Source of the DNA: DATLFS01 sp035540935
GTDB lineage: Bacteria > Actinomycetota > CADDZG01 > WHSQ01
Reading direction: 5' to 3'
Assembly (NCBI GenBank): GCA_035540935.1
Contig: DATLFS010000040.1
Coordinates: 1-18,231, forward strand
Length of the DNA stretch: 18,231 nt
Shown: positions 16,101-18,231 of the stretch, piece after piece
How the letters are laid out: each line of letters begins with the position of its first letter
Numbering within the stretch: position 1 is the first letter of the stretch
The notes under the pieces: model-generated
What the model was told of the DNA's origin: nothing
Database searches by the model: none
The model's input: the letters and a program-made list of their open reading frames with translations, nothing else
Translations under genes and position numbers: made by a program

Positions 16101-16469
16101 TTCCGCCAGCGCCTCGAACGTGGTTTGAGGTGCGCCGCGCTCGTTCGTCAGATGGGCGCCGGTGAGGAGACGGCAGAGATTGGCGTAGCCCGTTCGGTTC
16201 CGCGCCAGAACGGTCACGTGCTCGGCCTCCCGCGCCCGGTCCCCGCCGGCGCGGGGGGCAAGGGTAAGCTCCGCGCCGTAGATCGGCTTGATCCCGGCGC
16301 TGCGGCACGCCTTGGCGAATCGCACCGCGCCGGTCAACGCGTCGTGGTCGGTCAGCGCGACGGCCTCGTATCCGAGCGCCCGCGCCAGGTGCGGCAGCAT
16401 CTCCGCGGGGATCGCGCCGTCGAGCAGCGACCACGTCGAATGGCAATGGAGGTGGACGAACCCGCTCAT
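13107..16469 (-). CDS. dnaE2: Error-prone DNA polymerase III alpha subunit, DnaE2/ImuC type
   Basis: This 1120-residue C-family polymerase is used in SOS mutagenesis. The PHP domain (1-300) keeps likely metal ligands: H6 and H8 (VHLHCHS), TDHD (40-43), GAEL (65-68), H84, C134 and NDVHY (200-204). The polymerase acids are the DIDVD cluster at 390-394 and D543 in LVKLDVLG. Other family blocks are GCFQIESPGQRELL, LFRPGPVQSDMVGPY, IIVFHEQLIRV and FASFGFCKSHAAAFA. An OB-fold follows (about 982-1022). The ending KLWHSSGGSAG is characteristic of DnaE2 rather than the replicative DnaE1, which is also longer. An Asp-rich insertion is seen at about 693-722. The ATG start has a poor ribosome site, 16 bases after the thioesterase stop, so coupling to upstream translation is likely. 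Confidence 0.95.
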   Translation of the reverse strand: MSGFVHLHCHSTWSLLDGAIPAEMLPHLARALGYEAVALTDHDALTGAVRFAKACRSAGIKPIYGAELTLAPRAGGDRAREAEHVTVLARNRTGYANLCRLLTGAHLTNERGAPQTTFEALAERGDGLFVLSGCARGEIARLAAAGRIPDAVEAARKWHGAFGDAYRIEVFDHMGPGDHALRNRLLRVASEAGVTAAATNDVHYARSTDAVVHELLHAIKRIVPLSPTQALRPNAEYRLKGPEAMRRLFRDAPEACDETLRIAEACEFDLDLGTYHFPESTAAGERASALLARRCFEGAARRFGAVSREVDDRLQHELAMITRLGWPGFFLLVADIVDHVRRVLGIRCTCRGSAAGSLVCYVLGISDVDPVRYDLLFERFMNTRREELPDIDVDVESHRREEVLDHILETYGVSQTAVCCMVDTFRARMAIRDVGKALGLPADEIDVVAKAFPRISARHIPRALESLPELAGSNLRSAQLERLFGLCASIDGFPRHLALHPSGVILSSPDLGDRVPMQESFGGFRMLQADKDDVEDLGLVKLDVLGVRMLSSISHAVDEIERTTGAKPDLDRLPKDDAATFDLIRSSRTLGCFQIESPGQRELLARLQPDRFEDLIIDISLFRPGPVQSDMVGPYLDRRHGFAEIRHPHPSLAPILRETNGIIVFHEQLIRVIAAATGCSLDDADYIRRHLDSERPSLPDDPNSRPRTDLDGPRNQTDDDNEVGRWFVARAERRGYPREQAVALWKEVFAFASFGFCKSHAAAFAVPTYLSAWLKAHHPAAFFAGILTHDPGMYPRRLLAADARACGIEIRPLDVNRSASVYRVEDGGAAVRLALSEVRGISTAEMTSILAARRERPFVSLDDFVRRCEVSRPVLENLVHVGAFDPICGPQRRRELLWRVAALCSEAPASPGDQLTLSLDDPVAPALPGLTAYSPQEETEAELEVTGIDARRHLMELYRPLVDAIGCTPAAALGRVRNDGEVWVAGVKVATQTPAIRSGRRIIFVTIDDLTGPIDVTVFERVQPRCAATVFHSWLLLFRGVVRKRGGASLTRTTHRDAVGITVVVEEAFDLAELARDQESGIGLHPALMRQRRRQARGAAAGPRPAPAKLWHSSGGSAGR

Positions 16470-16485
16470 CGGCGGGCCCGTTCGT

Positions 16486-16905
16486 CTAGGGCATGTCGGC
16501 GGGGATCTCCGTCCCCGACGCGCGCGCCACGAGCCTCCCCCGATCGTCGGTCACGTCGGCTTCGGCGAAGAGGACGCGTCGCCCACTCTTGATCACCCGG
16601 CCGCGGCCGGTGAGCTTCGTCCCCGCGGACACCGGGCGGAGCAAGGAGACCTTCATCTCGGCGAGCGCGGGATAACGCTCCGGCGGCAGCTCCAGCGCAC
16701 AGGCGCCGCCGAGCACCGCATCCGCGAAGGCGGCGAGCATCCCTCCCTGGAGGCCGCCGGCGGAGTTGCAGTACTCCTCCGGCACCAGCCACGAGAACAC
16801 GACTTCGTCGCCGTCGCGGCCTTCGATCCTGAACCCGAGGTGACGGTTGACCGGGATGTCGATCGAACCCTGCGCGATCGCGTCGAACCGGGTCGCGTCG
16901 CTCAT
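16486..16905 (-). CDS. Hot-dog fold acyl-CoA thioesterase-like protein (PaaI family)
   Basis: This 139-residue protein belongs to the PaaI/4HBT hot-dog superfamily, which hydrolyses acyl- or aryl-CoA thioesters. The signature is NSAGGLQGGMLAAFADAVLG (47-66). N47, the Gly pairs and D62 fit the active-site helix, with Gln53 at the position often held by His. A second strand set, MKVSLLRPV then GRVIKSGRRVLFAEADV, is typical of the fold. It is the second gene of the LexA-box operon, 36 bases after the DUF6504 stop and 16 before dnaE2. A thioesterase between mutagenesis genes is unexpected. It may be a passenger, or it may have a moonlighting role. The substrate cannot be told. Confidence 0.85.
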   Translation of the reverse strand: MSDATRFDAIAQGSIDIPVNRHLGFRIEGRDGDEVVFSWLVPEEYCNSAGGLQGGMLAAFADAVLGGACALELPPERYPALAEMKVSLLRPVSAGTKLTGRGRVIKSGRRVLFAEADVTDDRGRLVARASGTEIPADMP

Positions 16906-16941
16906 GGGCGAAGACCCTATCCGCGGCGCGCCGCACGATCC

Positions 16942-17238
16942 TCAGTCCCACACCCGCGCGAGCCGCCATGCGCCGCGCCGCCGGTCGAGGTAGAGGTCGT
17001 AGACCGCGGCGTGCGAGACGAGGAAGCCGTCGGGGTCGACGGTCCCGTCGGCGGTCGCGCCTCTCGGATGAGCGAGCACGCGCACCCAGGCGCGATCCCG
17101 CTCGTCGGCCCATGCCTCGACCCATGCCGCGAGACGCTGATCGACGTCGTAACGACGCCCCCGCCAGGAGAACGCGACCGGCGCGCCCGCCGAGGCGTCG
17201 GGCGTCACCTCGATCTCCTCGTCGTACCGCTTCGTCAC
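16942..17238 (-). CDS. DUF6504 protein, first gene of the SOS operon
   Basis: This 98-residue soluble protein has the DUF6504 pattern: a basic start and KRYDEEIEV, then PVAFSWRGRRYDVDQRLAAW, WVRVLAH, and an end reading VYDLYLDRRRGAWRLARVWD. The Trp/Arg-rich beta strands suggest a small barrel-like fold that could bind nucleic acid or protein; this is inference. From memory, such proteins often lie beside Y-family polymerase or dnaE2 genes in actinobacteria. I chose GTG at 17238 because the conserved region begins right after it and AAGGAAGG lies 12 bases upstream. A TTG at 17280 would add 14 residues with no clear ribosome site. It is the first gene after the LexA-controlled promoter, with a leader of about 175 bases. 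Confidence 0.75.
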   Translation of the reverse strand: MTKRYDEEIEVTPDASAGAPVAFSWRGRRYDVDQRLAAWVEAWADERDRAWVRVLAHPRGATADGTVDPDGFLVSHAAVYDLYLDRRRGAWRLARVWD

Positions 17239-17287
17239 GGCAGACGCCGGCCTTCCTTTTTTCGCGACCTCGCTCGTCAACGCAGAG

Positions 17288-17331
17288 GGGGCCCGACCGA
17301 CCCGCCGCTAGAGGCGAGCCCATCGGGCCCC
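17288..17331 (-). promoter_or_regulatory. Leader stem-loop in the SOS operon 5' region
   Basis: GGGGCCCGA at 17288-17296 and TCGGGCCCC at 17323-17331 make a perfect 9-bp stem around a 26-base loop that contains a smaller CGCC/GGCG stem. It lies between the SOS promoter and the DUF6504 start. There is no U-run, so it is not a clear terminator. It could attenuate or stabilise the transcript, or block the ribosome site under some conditions. Confidence 0.45.
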
Positions 17332-17404
17332 TGTTCCTGCGTCCGACGCGGGGGGCGCCGCCGGGGAAAACGCCGCCCTCACGGCCCGGGGAGAAGCCGC
17401 CGTG

Positions 17405-17420
17405 TCGAACGTATGTTCGA
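17405..17420. promoter_or_regulatory. LexA (SOS) box
   Basis: TCGAAC at 17405-17410, GTAT at 17411-17414 and GTTCGA at 17415-17420 form a perfect 16-bp match to the actinobacterial/Bacillus-type LexA site TCGAAC-N4-GTTCGA. It shares one base with the -10 box and covers the expected transcription start, the placement needed for repression. It controls the DUF6504-thioesterase-dnaE2-dinB operon. Confidence 0.92.
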
Positions 17421-17448
17421 TACTAGGCCGCGGCCGGCGGCGAGTCAA
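17420..17448 (-). promoter_or_regulatory. Sigma-70-type promoter of the SOS mutagenesis operon
   Basis: The minus strand reads TTGACT (17448-17443), a 17-base GC-rich spacer, then TAGTAT (17425-17420). Expected transcription start is near 17413, inside the LexA box. The -35 and spacer lie within the 3' end of the thrC-like gene, and the first three bases of the -10 box are that gene's TAG stop. Confidence 0.75.
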
Positions 17449-18231
17449 GCCATGCGTATTTAGAGCCGGCACCGGTGTTGTAGACAACGCATGGTCCTTC
17501 GAGCTCGCCTCGCTCCGCCACGCGCGCCGCGCCGGCCACGGCCGCGGCTCCCTCGGGACACGCCCATACCCCTTCGGCCCGCGCGAGGCGGCCGACCCAG
17601 GCGCGGAGGTCCTCCTCCGGCACCGCCACCATCCTTCCTCCCGACGCCCGCACGGCGCGCAGGACGAGATCGCCCTCCGAGGGCGCCGGGACACGCAGCC
17701 CGGCCGCCGCGGTGAGCTCCACGTCCTCCCACGGCGCAACCTTCTCGTCCCCCTGCTCGAAGGCCCGCACGATCGGCGCGCAGCGGGCCGGCTGCACCCC
17801 CACCAGACGCGGCGGCGGGTCGCTCGTGAGGCCCAGGGAGCGCGCCTCCTCGGCCGCCTTGGCGCAGGCGAGGAGCGCGACGCCGCCCCCCACCGGGAAC
17901 ACGACCGTGCGCGGAAGGCGCCACCCGAGGCGGTCGAAGGTCTCGAGCCACGCGGTCTTCTTGCCCTCGAGCCGGTAGGGCTCGGAGAAGGTGGCGGCGA
18001 GGAAGGCGCCCGACTCCTCCGCGATCTCGCGGGCGCGGCGCGCCGCGTCGGCCATCGTGCCGTCGACGAGGACCAGCTCTCCCCCCGCGACACGCACCTC
18101 GGCGCGATTCGTCTCCGGCGCCGACTCCGCCATCGTCACCGTGATCGGGAGCCCGACGCGGGCGGCGTAGAGGCTCCAGGCCCCGCCCGCGTTCCCGGCC
18201 GACGGCATGACGATCCGGCGCGCCCCGAGTT
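17423..18231 (-). CDS. thrC: Threonine synthase-like PLP enzyme, 5' end cut by the window
   Basis: This is a fold-type II pyridoxal-phosphate enzyme that would convert O-phosphohomoserine to threonine. The frame is open through the window edge; the visible part is about 268 residues, and the N-terminal third with the Schiff-base lysine lies outside. The first visible motif is PSAGNAGGAWSLYAARVGLP, the phosphate/substrate-binding SxGN loop. Next come ETNRAEVRVAGGELVLVDG, the PLP-phosphate glycine loop VFPVGGGVALL, and the closing NTGAGSKYAWL, which resembles the threonine synthase NTGxGxK ending. A related PLP lyase such as threonine dehydratase is less likely because of that ending. An internal ATG at 18208 is not the start. 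The TAG stop overlaps the SOS promoter -10 box. Confidence 0.85.
   Translation of the reverse strand, partial: LGARRIVMPSAGNAGGAWSLYAARVGLPITVTMAESAPETNRAEVRVAGGELVLVDGTMADAARRAREIAEESGAFLAATFSEPYRLEGKKTAWLETFDRLGWRLPRTVVFPVGGGVALLACAKAAEEARSLGLTSDPPPRLVGVQPARCAPIVRAFEQGDEKVAPWEDVELTAAAGLRVPAPSEGDLVLRAVRASGGRMVAVPEEDLRAWVGRLARAEGVWACPEGAAAVAGAARVAERGELEGPCVVYNTGAGSKYAWLDSPPAAA

Noticed and set aside
17275..17280. TTGACG near the DUF6504 start, as -35 box or TTG start
   Set aside because: The hexamer 17 bases on is AGGAAG, not a -10 box, and as a start codon it lacks a ribosome site; the GTG at 17238 fits the conserved domain better.

Overview
The window is GC-rich, densely coded DNA with short intergenic gaps. 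It most likely comes from an uncultured actinobacterium. The evidence is a DUF3040 membrane protein, a DUF6504 protein, an actinobacterial-type DnaE2, a LexA box of the TCGAAC-N4-GTTCGA class, and frequent GTG starts. No RNA gene, insertion sequence or CRISPR array was seen. No gene-free stretch reaches 300 bases; the largest gaps are about 185, 172 and 170 bases, plus the first 160 bases.

Layout. (1) Positions 1-160 hold imperfect ~60-bp tandem repeats built from dyads, lying directly downstream of a peptide transporter operon. (2) Positions 161-5835 (minus strand) are a complete five-gene oligopeptide/dipeptide ABC importer in the order binding lipoprotein, permease B, permease C, ATPase D, ATPase F. 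Hairpins sit in its leader and between its first two genes. (3) Positions 5924-6136 (minus) encode a 70-residue unrecognised protein with a strong ribosome site. (4) Positions 6307-10844 (plus) are a MoxR ATPase / DUF58 / membrane transglutaminase operon. (5) Positions 10848-11889 (minus) hold a MerR-type regulator with a 14-bp palindrome at its start and a DUF3040 protein whose TATAAT box implies a leaderless mRNA. (6) Positions 11925-17238 (minus) are a four-gene operon: DUF6504, hot-dog thioesterase, DnaE2 error-prone polymerase and a DinB-type Y-family polymerase. (7) Positions 17423-18231 (minus) are the 3' part of a threonine synthase-like gene cut by the window end.

The most notable region is the SOS mutagenesis operon in (6). 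Its promoter has TTGACT, a 17-bp spacer and TAGTAT, and it runs into a perfect LexA palindrome. The -10 box overlaps the stop codon of the upstream thrC-like gene. The operon couples DnaE2 to a DinB that keeps its catalytic acidic residues, where mycobacteria use the catalytically dead adaptor ImuB. It also carries DUF6504 and a thioesterase under the same damage-inducible promoter, so both are candidate accessory parts of a variant mutasome. These are readings from sequence only; no database search was run.
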